DNA of 64,000 bases from Pseudomonadales bacterium (GCA_023300545.1 JALZVT010000012.1:62001-126000), one strand, 5' to 3'. Positions 50,649 to 60,588 are shown, counted from the first letter of the stretch. Notes: a model not told the origin generated them from the letters alone. Made by a program: numbers and translations.

Positions 50649-51740
50649 GTGGCGTTGGAGCAGGCGGTTGCGGCACCGTTTTGCAGCCGTCGCCTAGCGG
50701 AAGGTGGTGCCGATGTCATCAAAGTTGAACGTCCCGAGGGTGATTTTGCCCGTTACTACGATACGGCTGTGGGCGGGCAGAGCGCGTATTTTGTCTGGTT
50801 GAACTACGGCAAGCGCTCCATTGCGCTCGATCTGCGCGATTCCTCCCAAGTGCAAACGCTGCAGGCGCTGATTGTCTCGGCAGACGTTTTTGTGCAAAAC
50901 CTCAAGCCGGGTGCGCTGGCAAAGCTTGGTGTCGATTTGCCCGCTGCTCGTAACGCTAATCCCAAGCTCATTACCTGCAGCGTTGCCGGCTACAGTTCAG
51001 CAGGACCTAGTGGCGCGAGAAAAGCCTACGATTTATTGATCCAGGCAGAGACTGGGCTTGCGAGCATCACCGGCAGCCCGCACGAGCCGGGCAGGGTGGG
51101 TGTGTCGGTCTGCGATATCGCCTGCGGGATGTTTGCCTACGATGCGCTGCTGCTGGCGCTGATCGAGCGCGGCGCAACGGGGCGTGGCAAACATTTGGAA
51201 GTCACGCTGTTTGATTCGCTGGCGCAATGGATGGCCGTGCCCTATTTGCTGGAACGTTACGGGGGTAGCGCGCCGGAACGGGTGGGTATTGCTCACCCCG
51301 GCATTGCGCCTTACGGGGTGTTTGTTACAAAAGACGGGCGGCCCTTTGTGTTGTCTGTACAAAATGAGCGTGAGTGGCAGACGCTCTGCACGGCGTTGCT
51401 TGAGAAGCCCGAATGGGTTCGTGACCCTCGCACGAATAGTAATGAAGCGCGAGTAGCAAACCGAACGTTGGTAGATAGTGCCGTGGCACAGAGTGCGTTG
51501 AAGTTAGACTTTGCGGCGTTGAGCGAGTTGTTGCTCGCGGCAGACATTGCCCATGCCGCTGTGAACGAGGTAAGTGGTTTGCGCAAGCACGGTGACTTTC
51601 GTACACGCGGAGTGCGGTTTGGCGAGACCACCGTTGAGGTGCCCGTCACGCCGGGTCAGGAAGCCGGCGAGATGCGCGCAATACCGAGTGTTGGCGAGCA
51701 TACCGAAGAGGTGCTCGCCGAACTTAAGCAGTTGCAATAA
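50649..51740 (+). CDS. class III CoA-transferase, start unclear
   Basis: At least 363 residues: LEQAVAAPFCSRRLAEGGADVIKVERP, NYGKRSIALDLRD, SVCDIACGMFAYDALLLAL (nucleophile Asp) and GKHLEVTLFDSLAQW. The GTG at 50649 cuts off the usual PLHGLRVV start, which is encoded in frame just before it (50628-50648). No ATG, GTG or TTG lies in frame upstream, so a CTG (50640 or 50586) or ATT (50595) start is likely. It is the last gene of the + strand operon and probably handles the CoA ester made there. Confidence 0.83.
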   Translation: MALEQAVAAPFCSRRLAEGGADVIKVERPEGDFARYYDTAVGGQSAYFVWLNYGKRSIALDLRDSSQVQTLQALIVSADVFVQNLKPGALAKLGVDLPAARNANPKLITCSVAGYSSAGPSGARKAYDLLIQAETGLASITGSPHEPGRVGVSVCDIACGMFAYDALLLALIERGATGRGKHLEVTLFDSLAQWMAVPYLLERYGGSAPERVGIAHPGIAPYGVFVTKDGRPFVLSVQNEREWQTLCTALLEKPEWVRDPRTNSNEARVANRTLVDSAVAQSALKLDFAALSELLLAADIAHAAVNEVSGLRKHGDFRTRGVRFGETTVEVPVTPGQEAGEMRAIPSVGEHTEEVLAELKQLQ

Positions 51741-51762
51741 CGCGTTACCACCGGTTGTTTGG

Positions 51763-53457
51763 TTATTGCCGCGCCTCTGCACTCAATTCGCGAATTGATC
51801 TGAACTCCGAGCTGGTTTTCCATTGTGGCCAGCGCTCTGAGTTACCCAGTTTTTCAACAATAGTTCGAAACAGTTCGATGTTCTGGGCAGCTCCACGCAA
51901 GTCCCAATCGGGGCTCCAGGCGTCGCAGGTTTGGTGATAGCAATTGCCGGTGTAGTCGGCGATCCACTGGTCGCCCGCTGCGCGGCCACCTTCGAGCAGG
52001 TCGGCGCCACCCGCGATTCCCATGATCAACAATACCGGCACGCCGCGCTGGGCGAGGGAAAAGTGGTCAGCGCGAAAGAACAGACCATTTTCGGGCAAAC
52101 TTTCTGGGGTGACGACTCGATTCTGTGCGGCAGCGGCCTGGGCAAGGTCGTCCTCCAGGTCGCTCTGGCCTTCGCCGACGAGTATGACGTCGCGAGCGGG
52201 GCCTGCCGTTTGCAGAATATCCAATGTCAGGTTCGCGACCGTTTTTTCCAGCGGATAGATCGGATCGCGCGCATAGGCCTCTGAACCGAGCAGACCACTT
52301 TCTTCTGCCGTCCACACGGCAAAGACAACGCTGCGGGCGAGTGGTTTGGATTGGGTTAAGACTCGGGCTATCTCAAGAACTCCAGCCGTACCCAGCGCAT
52401 CATCGTTGGCGCCGGGTCGCACCGTGCGCCCTTGTGCATCCGGTTCACCAAGACCGAAGGCATCCCAGTGACTGGTCACCATTAGTACGTCTTGTGGGCG
52501 AGTTGTACCCGGTAACTTGGCGAGAACATTGCTGCTTTCGATGCGTTCGACCTGGACGGATAAATCGGCGCCAAAGCGAACGTCATTCAGTTCAAATGCG
52601 GTGAAGTCAGGGTGGCGAGCCTGCTTGCGTAACTGCTCGAGATCATAGCCTGCGGCACTGAACAGCTGGCTCGCGGCGTCGTTGTGCAGCCATCCTTGCA
52701 ACGCCATGGCGTGGTCGGTATTGCCTTCGCGTACGACGGCGTAGTTTTCGCCGGGTGATGACGAGGCCACGTTCCAACCGTAACCAGCGGCCTGTGTTTC
52801 GTGAATCACAAGAGCTGCGGTTGCGCCGCGTCGTGCCGCCTCTGCGTACTTGTAGGCCCAGCGTCCGTAATACGTCATGCGTCGATCACCAAAGCGTCCG
52901 GCGGCTGGCTCGTCGGGTGTCGCCGAAAAGTCTGGATCGTTCACGAGATAGATCGCGACCTTGCCGGTCAGATCGATGTCGCCATAGTCATCCCAGTCAC
53001 GTTCGGGTGCGTGGGCTCCAAAACCAACAAACACGACGGGTGCGTCAATGCTGATCGAGGGGGCTTCCCGCACTGTATCTGCCGCGATGTCGGTCTGTTG
53101 TTGTAGAGGTTGGACGTTGTCGCCGATGCGAAAGCTCATTGGCGCGGGTGTTTGCAGCTGAGTGCGGATCATGGGCACGGTGTGAGTCCAAGAGCCGTTG
53201 CTACCGCCGGGTTCGAGTCCAAGGCCTGCGAACTGGTCGATCAGAAACTTCACGGTTTTCCGGCCGCCGGGTGTTCCGGGCGCGCGTCCCTCAAACTCAT
53301 CCGAGGCTAAAATTTTAACGGTTGCCGATAAGCGTGCCGTTTCGATCCGTGCTGGCGATTCCTCGGTCGTCGAGGCACAGCCTGCCAGGGTTGTGATGGT
53401 CGTAATGGCTGTGATGGTTGCAAAGGCGAACAGGCCAGGGAGTAGTCGGTGCAACAT
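51763..53457 (-). CDS. M28-family metallopeptidase lipoprotein
   Basis: 564 residues from ATG 53457 (AAGGA before it), with lipobox LAGC at Cys27 after a Thr-rich signal segment. The two-zinc motifs are visible: TSHWDAFG (His, Asp), GANDDALG (Asp) and WTAEESGLLGSEAYA (Glu). A PA-like insert lies between residues 130 and 280. It should be an outer-membrane or periplasmic aminopeptidase for peptides. The NUDIX gene is 10 bp upstream. Confidence 0.87.
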   Translation of the reverse strand: MLHRLLPGLFAFATITAITTITTLAGCASTTEESPARIETARLSATVKILASDEFEGRAPGTPGGRKTVKFLIDQFAGLGLEPGGSNGSWTHTVPMIRTQLQTPAPMSFRIGDNVQPLQQQTDIAADTVREAPSISIDAPVVFVGFGAHAPERDWDDYGDIDLTGKVAIYLVNDPDFSATPDEPAAGRFGDRRMTYYGRWAYKYAEAARRGATAALVIHETQAAGYGWNVASSSPGENYAVVREGNTDHAMALQGWLHNDAASQLFSAAGYDLEQLRKQARHPDFTAFELNDVRFGADLSVQVERIESSNVLAKLPGTTRPQDVLMVTSHWDAFGLGEPDAQGRTVRPGANDDALGTAGVLEIARVLTQSKPLARSVVFAVWTAEESGLLGSEAYARDPIYPLEKTVANLTLDILQTAGPARDVILVGEGQSDLEDDLAQAAAAQNRVVTPESLPENGLFFRADHFSLAQRGVPVLLIMGIAGGADLLEGGRAAGDQWIADYTGNCYHQTCDAWSPDWDLRGAAQNIELFRTIVEKLGNSERWPQWKTSSEFRSIRELSAEARQ

Positions 53458-53467
53458 TGTCGATCCT

Positions 53468-54259
53468 TTAGTATTGAGCGGCTGAATGTTCAAACACAAA
53501 ACCACCTTTGGCCATAGTTAGCCGATGAGTCTCGCCGGTGCTGTTCGCGTCCCAAGACTCGTAACCGTCATCGCCTTCCCAGATAGCCACTCGCACGTTG
53601 TCTTCGCGCTTTGACAAGTGTGTGACGTAACGACGGGTTGTCTGCTTCGTGATGAATTCAAGTGCAGTACTTGCGTTCGAAAATTGGCTCAATTGATACA
53701 GCGATACCCAGGTGGGTGGTACCAGATCGATCTCGCCCTTGGCGTGCTGTGCCAGCGCCTGAGCTGGGTTGATCCACCGGTGGTCATCAATCTCCCCGCC
53801 ATCCACCTCAATCGTGTCCGCGTGGTTGCCCTGCGCCACAAAAAACCAGGTAGCAAACCGTTTGGGTGTGGTTGGTGGCGGTGTCCAGTGGGAAAATTCG
53901 ATAAATGCATCGGGTGTCAGCTGCAAATTGGCTTCCTCCGTCGTTTCCCGGGCGGCGGCATTGCGTGCGGCGCTATCCGCCTGCTCGATGGTGGGGGCAC
54001 CCGTTGTGGTGCCTGGTGGGTAGTCAGCGGCATCGATCTTGCCACCAGGGAAAACCCACATGCCGCCAAAACTGATCTTGGAGGTTTTGCGCAACATCAG
54101 TACTTCAAGGCTGTTGTTGTCACAGCCCGTGCTGTCTTGACCATCTCGCAGCAACACAACCGTCGCGGCGGGGATAGCAGGGGATGCCTTGCTCTCGTCG
54201 GGCTTGCCGGTGCCAATGTCACCGTAGGGGTCGTTCTTGTGTTTGCCGGAATCGGTCAT
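53468..54259 (-). CDS. NUDIX hydrolase, NUDT19-like
   Basis: 263 residues with GGAG before the ATG. The Nudix box is present but stretched: VFPGGKIDAADY, then about 20 inserted residues, then AARETTEEANL. This split box is typical of the NUDT19/acyl-CoA diphosphatase-like group. It may hydrolyse CoA or acyl-CoA, which would fit the acyl-CoA genes nearby. The N-terminus is hydrophilic, so it is cytoplasmic. Confidence 0.83.
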   Translation of the reverse strand: MTDSGKHKNDPYGDIGTGKPDESKASPAIPAATVVLLRDGQDSTGCDNNSLEVLMLRKTSKISFGGMWVFPGGKIDAADYPPGTTTGAPTIEQADSAARNAAARETTEEANLQLTPDAFIEFSHWTPPPTTPKRFATWFFVAQGNHADTIEVDGGEIDDHRWINPAQALAQHAKGEIDLVPPTWVSLYQLSQFSNASTALEFITKQTTRRYVTHLSKREDNVRVAIWEGDDGYESWDANSTGETHRLTMAKGGFVFEHSAAQY

Positions 54260-54484
54260 GTCTGAGCTCCAGTTTTCCTCGTTAGAGGGTGTGCCAACAC
54301 ACTAGGTTGCCAAGCTCCGGCGTACATAGCCAGTAGGTCGTCTTCTGGGCTCTGGACGCAATGGCCTCGCTCGGCTTTAACAGCCATCGAGAGTGTGACG
54401 CGCTCGCCATTTCGTGCCTGTCTGCATTGTTATCTTGCTGTTTAAGAGGTCTTGCACAACGCGGCAGTAAAGAGCGGGTAGGCG

Positions 54485-56455
54485 ATGAATTTTTTGGTTA
54501 GCCAACGGCTATTAGCAATAGTTACCGCGCTAGTTTTTACCGGTTATAGCGCGCTGGTGTCTGCAGCGGAGGAGCTGCCGGCTTTGTTATCAAGTGGTGG
54601 TGGCGGATACGTGCCACCAACAGACCATATCGACGCTGATATGCGTCAAAGCCTGCTGCATGACGCTCGCACCAATCGCCGCGCGCTGGGACTAGCCAGG
54701 GACTCTGCGACCGCAGCAGATGCCAAACAGATCACCGCGCCAGGCAAAACAGTACTTTCACCACTGGGTCTGCCATCAGGTGCACAGCGTCTTAGCTGGC
54801 CGGTACGGGTTGGCAGCGATAATCGGAATGACTTTCAAACGGGAGTTTCTAACTACCTCGATCTCGACACAACGACGGGCAGTGTGCTTGATTACGCCTG
54901 CGGGTCGCGCAGCTATGACACGGCATCAGGTTACAACCACGACGGTGTGGACATTTCGTCTTGGCCGTACCCCTGGACAACCATGGACAACAATGGCCTC
55001 GACGTGGTTGCCGCGGCGCCCGGTGTGATCGTCAATAAGGTGTCCGGCAGCGCTGACCGAAGCTGTTCTTTCAATACCACCACCCCGTGGAATGTTGTGG
55101 TACTAGCGCACTCAGATGGCTCTCAGACCGTCTACGGTCACTTGAAAAAAGATTCCCTGACGAGCAAGAGCATTGGCGATGCGGTTGTAGCTGGTGAATA
55201 TCTGGGACAAGTGGGCTCGTCGGGTGTGTCCACAGGACCGCATTTGCACTTCGAGTTGCTCGACAGCAAAGACCAATCGATCGACCCGTTTGCCGGCTCC
55301 TGTGGTGCCTCTGACAGTCGCTGGCGCTGGCAACCAGACTACAACAAGACACGCATTAACTCTGTGCAAACCAGTACAGCAGCCCCGGTTCTCGGCCAAT
55401 GTGATGGCGGTGAATCAGCAACGCAAGCTGCGAACTTTCAACCAGGCGATCCGGTTTATCTCACGGGCTTCTTTGTTAATCAGAAATTGGGTGATATAGC
55501 TAGTTTGACGCTAATAGCGCCCGATCAGAGCGTCTGGCTTAGTGTTCCACTGGGCTCGCTTAACGAACAGTTTGCGTTTAGTTATCTTTGGCGTTCGTTT
55601 ATTGCGCCGGACATTCCCGGACGGTGGCGAGCGCGGGTCAGTATCAACGATCAATCGTCAGAAACGGGTTTCACCATTTTCACCGGAGGCACAGTTTCGG
55701 CTCCGGGGCAGGTGGTTGCCGCTATGTTGCCGGGTAGTCGTTCTGTCGGTCTGAACCAGACCGCTAGCGTGTTTGCGACAATCGCAAACGCGGGCACGGT
55801 GCCGCTCGAGGGCTGTCGAATTCTGCCGCTCGATTCGTTTTCAGGAGATGTGCGCTTTCAGGCAACCGACCCGCAGACTAATGCGTTGGTTGGTGTGCCC
55901 AATACGCCTGTGACTATCGAAGTGGGTGCAAGTCGTTCGTTTGTCGTCTCGCTGTTACCAAGCGTTGAAGTAGCGCCGCTTAGCGTTGCCTTTAATTACA
56001 AATGTAACAACGCGCCGCGTGCCATTAGTGTCCGGGGGTTAAACACGTTGCAGTTTTCCGCGGCAACACAGGCGCCAGCCGATATTCTGCCGGTGTCCGC
56101 GACCGCAAGCTCAGACGGCGTGGTGCGATTAGGTGGTACGTCTGCCAGCGCAGCCTTTGCAACAGCGGCAGTCAACATTGGTGCGAGCGTCAACTCAGTT
56201 ACGGTGGTTCCTCGTTTTCTGAGCGATGACCTGACGATCAACATTTGTGAGACCGAGGCGAATGGCGTCTGTAAAGCTGTCCCTGCGCCATCGGTTAGTG
56301 CCAACTTTGGCAGCGCCGTCCGCACCTTTTCGGTGTTTGTTAGCGGCATAGGCGCGAAGGTTGCGTTTGACCCGGCAGCAACCCGAATTGAGTTGTCGTT
56401 TGAGCATGATGGCGAAGTGCGTGGTGTAACCAGTGTCGCGGTGACTACCGATTGA
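54485..56455 (+). CDS. secreted M23-family peptidase
   Basis: 656 residues with a signal peptide ending around LVSAAEE. The peptidase domain has H152 and D156 in YNHDGVDIS, H219 in VYGHLKK, and H253 and H255 in GPHLHFEL, the zinc and catalytic residues of M23. A long beta-rich C-terminal region of about 350 residues follows, likely two Ig-like domains. It should cut peptidoglycan cross-bridges or a peptide target outside the cell. Confidence 0.87.
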   Translation: MNFLVSQRLLAIVTALVFTGYSALVSAAEELPALLSSGGGGYVPPTDHIDADMRQSLLHDARTNRRALGLARDSATAADAKQITAPGKTVLSPLGLPSGAQRLSWPVRVGSDNRNDFQTGVSNYLDLDTTTGSVLDYACGSRSYDTASGYNHDGVDISSWPYPWTTMDNNGLDVVAAAPGVIVNKVSGSADRSCSFNTTTPWNVVVLAHSDGSQTVYGHLKKDSLTSKSIGDAVVAGEYLGQVGSSGVSTGPHLHFELLDSKDQSIDPFAGSCGASDSRWRWQPDYNKTRINSVQTSTAAPVLGQCDGGESATQAANFQPGDPVYLTGFFVNQKLGDIASLTLIAPDQSVWLSVPLGSLNEQFAFSYLWRSFIAPDIPGRWRARVSINDQSSETGFTIFTGGTVSAPGQVVAAMLPGSRSVGLNQTASVFATIANAGTVPLEGCRILPLDSFSGDVRFQATDPQTNALVGVPNTPVTIEVGASRSFVVSLLPSVEVAPLSVAFNYKCNNAPRAISVRGLNTLQFSAATQAPADILPVSATASSDGVVRLGGTSASAAFATAAVNIGASVNSVTVVPRFLSDDLTINICETEANGVCKAVPAPSVSANFGSAVRTFSVFVSGIGAKVAFDPAATRIELSFEHDGEVRGVTSVAVTTD

Positions 56456-56459
56456 CTCG

Positions 56460-57395
56460 CTAGTTCGGGGTTGTCGGCTTGGCACGCTGCCGGAACGCGA
56501 TAAGGGCCACTTTGCGTGGTTGCGGATCGCCAAGATAAGCGGCCTTGGAGTCATAGCTTGTGAGCAGCACAGCCTCTCTGTCGCCAGCAAGGTTCACAAC
56601 CTCACGGCAGGGTAAATTCTCACGGGAAAAAAGCTCTACAAGAGAGGTTCCCAAGGTATACAGATGAGTTGGCACCAGGCTGATGCCGGTCAGTGCGCGG
56701 TCACCACACTCGGCAACAAAACTCCGAAAATACTTCGGTCGCTGCAAATCGCGTTCGGAGATATCGAGTTTGCCTTGTTCGACGATGCCTGGTCCGGCCT
56801 GCAACGCTGAATTGAACAACCCTGGTAGCCATTCGGAGCGGTGTACGACCTCGAAGCGTGACAGGGGGGCGGTTTGTTCAGCGCTGTTTGTTGGGTTTTT
56901 AGTGATGCCCAGAATACGGGTGTAGCCGTGCTGCTCGATGCCGCTAAGCAGCTCGTTGTGGTGCTGTAAGAGGCCAATAGGCTCCATATCGCGCACCAGA
57001 GATACAAACCCGCTGCCAACCACCACCGTGGTTTGTGTTTCAGCCATCACAAGCCCGGGACGAATCCCGTCGGTTTCAGTCAGCAAGATGGGCTCGTATT
57101 TGTGGAGATCGACCTCGACAACAGCAGCAAGTGGTTTGCCATTGGCCTCCAGCAGGTGGAAACGGTGACCGGCGGCTTCGGCGTTGGTTTTGAGTGCGCC
57201 TACGGCACGAGCCCGAGGCGTGATGGTGGCGGTGTTGCTGGCAAGGTCGATGGTGCCATGAGGGACATTTTTAGCCGGGGACAGAGGTTGGGTGTTGCCT
57301 TTCCCAGTGTCGCAGCCACTAAGCAGTGCTGCCACCAACAGTTGGCTGATGGCAGACACGAAAAAAACAGAACCGATGCGTTGTCGCGGTAACAT
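56460..57395 (-). CDS. lipoprotein with phosphodiester-glycosidase-like domain
   Basis: 311 residues from ATG 57395, lipobox LLSGC at Cys28. The region HRFHLLEANGKPLAAVVEVDL and, later, SALQAGPGIVEQGKLDISE match the NAGPA/DUF2233 phosphodiester glycosidase pattern (an 'LQAGP' turn before a charged segment). Members cleave sugar-phosphodiesters or are uncharacterised. It is convergent with the M23 gene, four bases apart. Family assignment is moderate. Confidence 0.6.
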   Translation of the reverse strand: MLPRQRIGSVFFVSAISQLLVAALLSGCDTGKGNTQPLSPAKNVPHGTIDLASNTATITPRARAVGALKTNAEAAGHRFHLLEANGKPLAAVVEVDLHKYEPILLTETDGIRPGLVMAETQTTVVVGSGFVSLVRDMEPIGLLQHHNELLSGIEQHGYTRILGITKNPTNSAEQTAPLSRFEVVHRSEWLPGLFNSALQAGPGIVEQGKLDISERDLQRPKYFRSFVAECGDRALTGISLVPTHLYTLGTSLVELFSRENLPCREVVNLAGDREAVLLTSYDSKAAYLGDPQPRKVALIAFRQRAKPTTPN

Positions 57396-57498
57396 GGCGC
57401 GGAGTATATCGACTCGGGCTGCGACTGGAACCGTCAAAATCCGGAACCTTGTATTCTAGGACTGTATTTGTGGAAACTGGCCAACCCTGGGAGCGAAG

Positions 57499-58353
57499 AT
57501 GACCGAACTGCTGTTTTTGAACGACACAGGCGTTGAGCCAGACTGGATAGTGCCCCAGGAAGGATTTGAGCTGACACCAGCGCCGCTCATTGTCGGTCAC
57601 GACCACCAGCGCGAGAAAATGCAGGCCTGTGGCATTGATCCACGGGTGTTCGGCAACACGGTCGATCCGTCGTTTTTCATTGGGTTGGGCATACAGGCCG
57701 GTATACGCAGCGGTATCAGCGCGCAAGGCAATGTCAATATGGTGCAACAGCTGGTGCAATACCGGCCGGCGCAACTGGGCGAAGAACTGTTGGCCCAAGG
57801 GCGTGTGCTTGAAGTGATCCCTGTGCCGCGTGGCCACACCGTTATGACACAGGTGACTTTTACCGACCAAAGTGGGGCGGTGGTGATTGATGCCAGCCGT
57901 ATGTCGCTGCGACCCGATCCTGCAAAAGCTTCCGCACGCGGGGCTGGCGAGCGCCCACAACCGGTGGTTTCTGAGCCTGCTCGGGCGCAAACGCTGGCGA
58001 CCCATAGCCTCACGCCGAACCAGGTAAAAGCCTATTCGATGGAAGGCAACAGTATTCACTATGAGGAATCCGCCGCGATCGCGGGTGGCTTTCGGGCTCC
58101 TTTGATTGGCGGTGGTATGGGGGTCCATTACCTCGCCGCTGCTCTTTGGGCCGCAGGGGAGGTGCAAACATTGAACCTCAGCATCTATTTTCGCCGGCCC
58201 ATTTTCTGGGATGAAACATTTACTGCGGCCGTGCTTGGGGATCGGGAAGACGCCAAGTCTTGGCAGGCGCTTTGTTTGTTGCGCGACGAAGGGGCCAAGG
58301 GACTTAAAGTGCTCACTGAAGCCCGAGTTAACACGATTGGTCGAGCGGCCTAG
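57499..58353 (+). CDS. MaoC-like/hotdog dehydratase
   Basis: 284 residues with GGGAGCGAAG before the ATG. It contains two hotdog units: the first with GHDHQREKMQACG and the second with NSIHYEESAA and LIGGGMGVHYLAAAL. Together they resemble MaoC-type (R)-hydratases or FAS1-like dehydratases. It would hydrate enoyl-CoA or dehydrate 3-hydroxyacyl-CoA. It precedes the channel-like gene by three bases, so both may share a transcript by chance. Confidence 0.72.
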   Translation: MTELLFLNDTGVEPDWIVPQEGFELTPAPLIVGHDHQREKMQACGIDPRVFGNTVDPSFFIGLGIQAGIRSGISAQGNVNMVQQLVQYRPAQLGEELLAQGRVLEVIPVPRGHTVMTQVTFTDQSGAVVIDASRMSLRPDPAKASARGAGERPQPVVSEPARAQTLATHSLTPNQVKAYSMEGNSIHYEESAAIAGGFRAPLIGGGMGVHYLAAALWAAGEVQTLNLSIYFRRPIFWDETFTAAVLGDREDAKSWQALCLLRDEGAKGLKVLTEARVNTIGRAA

Positions 58354-58356
58354 CGG

Positions 58357-59604
58357 ATGGCCGATTTTAAGATTGATGATCTGCGCAGCGTACGACCAAG
58401 CTGGCGCTGGCTTGCCGCCCTTGTTCTGTTTGCCTTTGCGATGGTGGGGCAGGGCATGGGAGTTGAGCTTAGCGAACGACTCGATTCGCCCCACGGCTGG
58501 TTAACGCGCGCCTACTACAGCCTAGGGTTGTTTGTTGTTGGTGGTCTCGACATTGGCATGCCAACCGGCGGCACAATGTTTGGTCGTGGCCTTATGTGGG
58601 TAGCCTATTTTGGCGCGCCCTTGCTAACAGCATCCGCCGTGATAGAAGCCGTAGTGCGCCTCGTTGCGCCAGAACGCTGGCAGTTTCGGCGTCTGCACGA
58701 TCACATTATTATCGCTGGATCAGGCGCGCTCACGCGCTACTACTTGCAAGTACTGCGGCAGAGCGATTCTAAGGTGAACGTTGTGGTGGTTACAGAGAAC
58801 CCAGACAGTAGCGAGGCTCGAGATTTGGCACAGTCCTTCGCAACAACGGTAATTGCGGGTGAGATTGGTAGTGATTTTTTGTTAAAGCGTTTGCGGACAT
58901 CGCGCGCCCGGAAAATATTACTGTTTGGTGAAAACGACTATCGGTCGTTCGAAGCGGCCGCGCGTATGATCGATCGCCGTCCTCAGGTTTCCTCGCGTAT
59001 CGTGTTGCATTGCCACAACCTGCGCTTTCTACGCGCCATGCAGCAAACGAAACTGGTGCAAGGCATCACCAGTTTTAACGCGTATCACCTCGCGGCAGCT
59101 GGTCTGGTCCGCGATCACCTGTTACGGCATTTCAAAAAAACAGAAGCTCGTGATGTGGTTGTGCTCGCAGGTTTTGGCAGATTTGGACAAACCATATTGG
59201 AGGAACTCCAAGAGCATGCTTCTGGCGAAATGGCGACGGTGGCTGTGATTGATACCGACGCTGAGCGTCGCATGCTTGTGGTCGACGAACAGGACATGAT
59301 TCATGGCCGCTATCAGCGCGAAGTCATGCAGGGTGATATAGCCAACCCAGAAGTGTGGTTGCGTCTTGCTGAAAAGCTAGATCTCGCCGTTGGCGAGCCT
59401 GTGATTGTGCTTGGCACCGGCAACACCGCGCAGAATTTGCGTACGGCGATGTGGTTGAAGAGAAACTATCCGAGTGCGTCGGTGTACGTACGTACGACCG
59501 GCAAGTCACGTCTTGCCATGGCGGTGGGCGCTGAATATGACATTAAGAGCATCAGCATGACTCAGCTTGTGGAAGATCACATGCCGAATGAGTGGTTGGT
59601 TTAG
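58357..59604 (+). CDS. potassium-channel-like protein with two RCK domains and altered filter
   Basis: 415 residues. TM1 is about residues 18-36; a pore loop follows at 52-69 (AYYSLGLFVVGGLDIGMP), then TM2 at 77-104. Two Rossmann RCK/TrkA-N domains follow, with IIIAGSGALTRYYL and VVVLAGFGRFGQTILEEL. Where KcsA-type channels have TVGYGD, this protein has VVGGLDIG, so the selectivity filter is changed. It may be a non-selective or different-ion channel, or a regulatory protein. Cytoplasmic NAD(H)/nucleotide sensing is expected. Confidence 0.8.
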   Translation: MADFKIDDLRSVRPSWRWLAALVLFAFAMVGQGMGVELSERLDSPHGWLTRAYYSLGLFVVGGLDIGMPTGGTMFGRGLMWVAYFGAPLLTASAVIEAVVRLVAPERWQFRRLHDHIIIAGSGALTRYYLQVLRQSDSKVNVVVVTENPDSSEARDLAQSFATTVIAGEIGSDFLLKRLRTSRARKILLFGENDYRSFEAAARMIDRRPQVSSRIVLHCHNLRFLRAMQQTKLVQGITSFNAYHLAAAGLVRDHLLRHFKKTEARDVVVLAGFGRFGQTILEELQEHASGEMATVAVIDTDAERRMLVVDEQDMIHGRYQREVMQGDIANPEVWLRLAEKLDLAVGEPVIVLGTGNTAQNLRTAMWLKRNYPSASVYVRTTGKSRLAMAVGAEYDIKSISMTQLVEDHMPNEWLV

Positions 59605-59634
59605 CTCAGTTTCTCGTGGACTAAAGGGGCTGGC

Positions 59635-60588
59635 CTACAGGTGCTGTGATGCCAGGGTGTCGAGCTCCACAGGATTCAGTTGCGGTTTCAGCCCGATTGC
59701 AACCAGTGTGGTGCCAAGCTCCTGTCGAGGCTCGGCCGGAGTCAGTCGCTGCTGTTTGCCGACCTGATGCCACTCGAGCAGGCCCTTCGACGTATTGAAA
59801 AAACCTTTGCCACGCAGCACCGTGTTGGGCAGATCCTGTAAAAACTGGTCAATCTGCAGCTGGGTCAATCTGTCAGAGCTCTGATAGTGCCAAGTGACAT
59901 AGGCTTCTCCGTGGTTGAGTGGGTGGTTTTGTGGGTGGGCGGCGTCCTTCGCGCTGTCTGAGCGGTTGGGTCGCGTGCCATCGCCGAGTAGCAATGCCTC
60001 AGGTAGAGCACAGAACGTCGTATCGATGATGGGTGCGCCATTGCAGAGTGTTTGCAACCACTGGCGCAAGTCACTGCGTTGCGAAGTGCTCACTAGATCT
60101 ACCTTGTTCAGCAAGAGCAAGTCTGCTGCGGCCAATTGTCGCTTAACGGTGTTGGCCACGTATTTATCGGTCGCTTTTTGTCTAATGTTTAGCGCATCCG
60201 CAACCACCACAACAGCATCCAGTGTGAGTCCTGGCGTGTTTCCGTATTGGGCGAGGCTGTGTACATCGGCGACGCCACTGGCCTCTACGACTATGTGCTC
60301 TGGCGGGGTGGGACTTGTCAATAACTGGGCAATCGCTTCGTCAAAGCCATCACTTAATCCACAGCAGACGCAGCCGTTGGTTAGGTTTATTTGCTGATCT
60401 GTTCGGCTCTCGATTAATTGCGCGTCGATATTTATCGCGCCGAAGTCGTTAATGAGCAGTGCAATGCGACGCCCTTTGTTGTCGTGCAGCAAGCGATTCA
60501 GCAGAGTGGTTTTACCCGCCCCCAGGTAACCACCCAAAACGGTAAACGGAACCTGTGGTGTGACGGCTCTCGAAGGAGGGGTGTTCAC
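59635..60588 (-). CDS. CobW/COG0523 GTPase, metal chaperone type
   Basis: 317 residues, GTG start. Walker A GGYLGAGKTT at 19-28, the CxCC metal site as C73, C75, C76 in NGCVCCG, LLLNKVD for guanine specificity, and a CobW C-terminal domain. COG0523 proteins deliver zinc, cobalt or other metals using GTP. It overlaps the upstream amidohydrolase stop in a GTGA junction, so it may load metal into that metalloenzyme. Confidence 0.9.
   Translation of the reverse strand: MNTPPSRAVTPQVPFTVLGGYLGAGKTTLLNRLLHDNKGRRIALLINDFGAINIDAQLIESRTDQQINLTNGCVCCGLSDGFDEAIAQLLTSPTPPEHIVVEASGVADVHSLAQYGNTPGLTLDAVVVVADALNIRQKATDKYVANTVKRQLAAADLLLLNKVDLVSTSQRSDLRQWLQTLCNGAPIIDTTFCALPEALLLGDGTRPNRSDSAKDAAHPQNHPLNHGEAYVTWHYQSSDRLTQLQIDQFLQDLPNTVLRGKGFFNTSKGLLEWHQVGKQQRLTPAEPRQELGTTLVAIGLKPQLNPVELDTLASQHL

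Noticed and set aside
51734-51769. Terminator between the CoA-transferase and M28 peptidase genes
   Set aside because: GCAATAAC and GTTATTGC pair, but only because both genes end in the same Gln-stop codons (CAATAA); there is no T-run.
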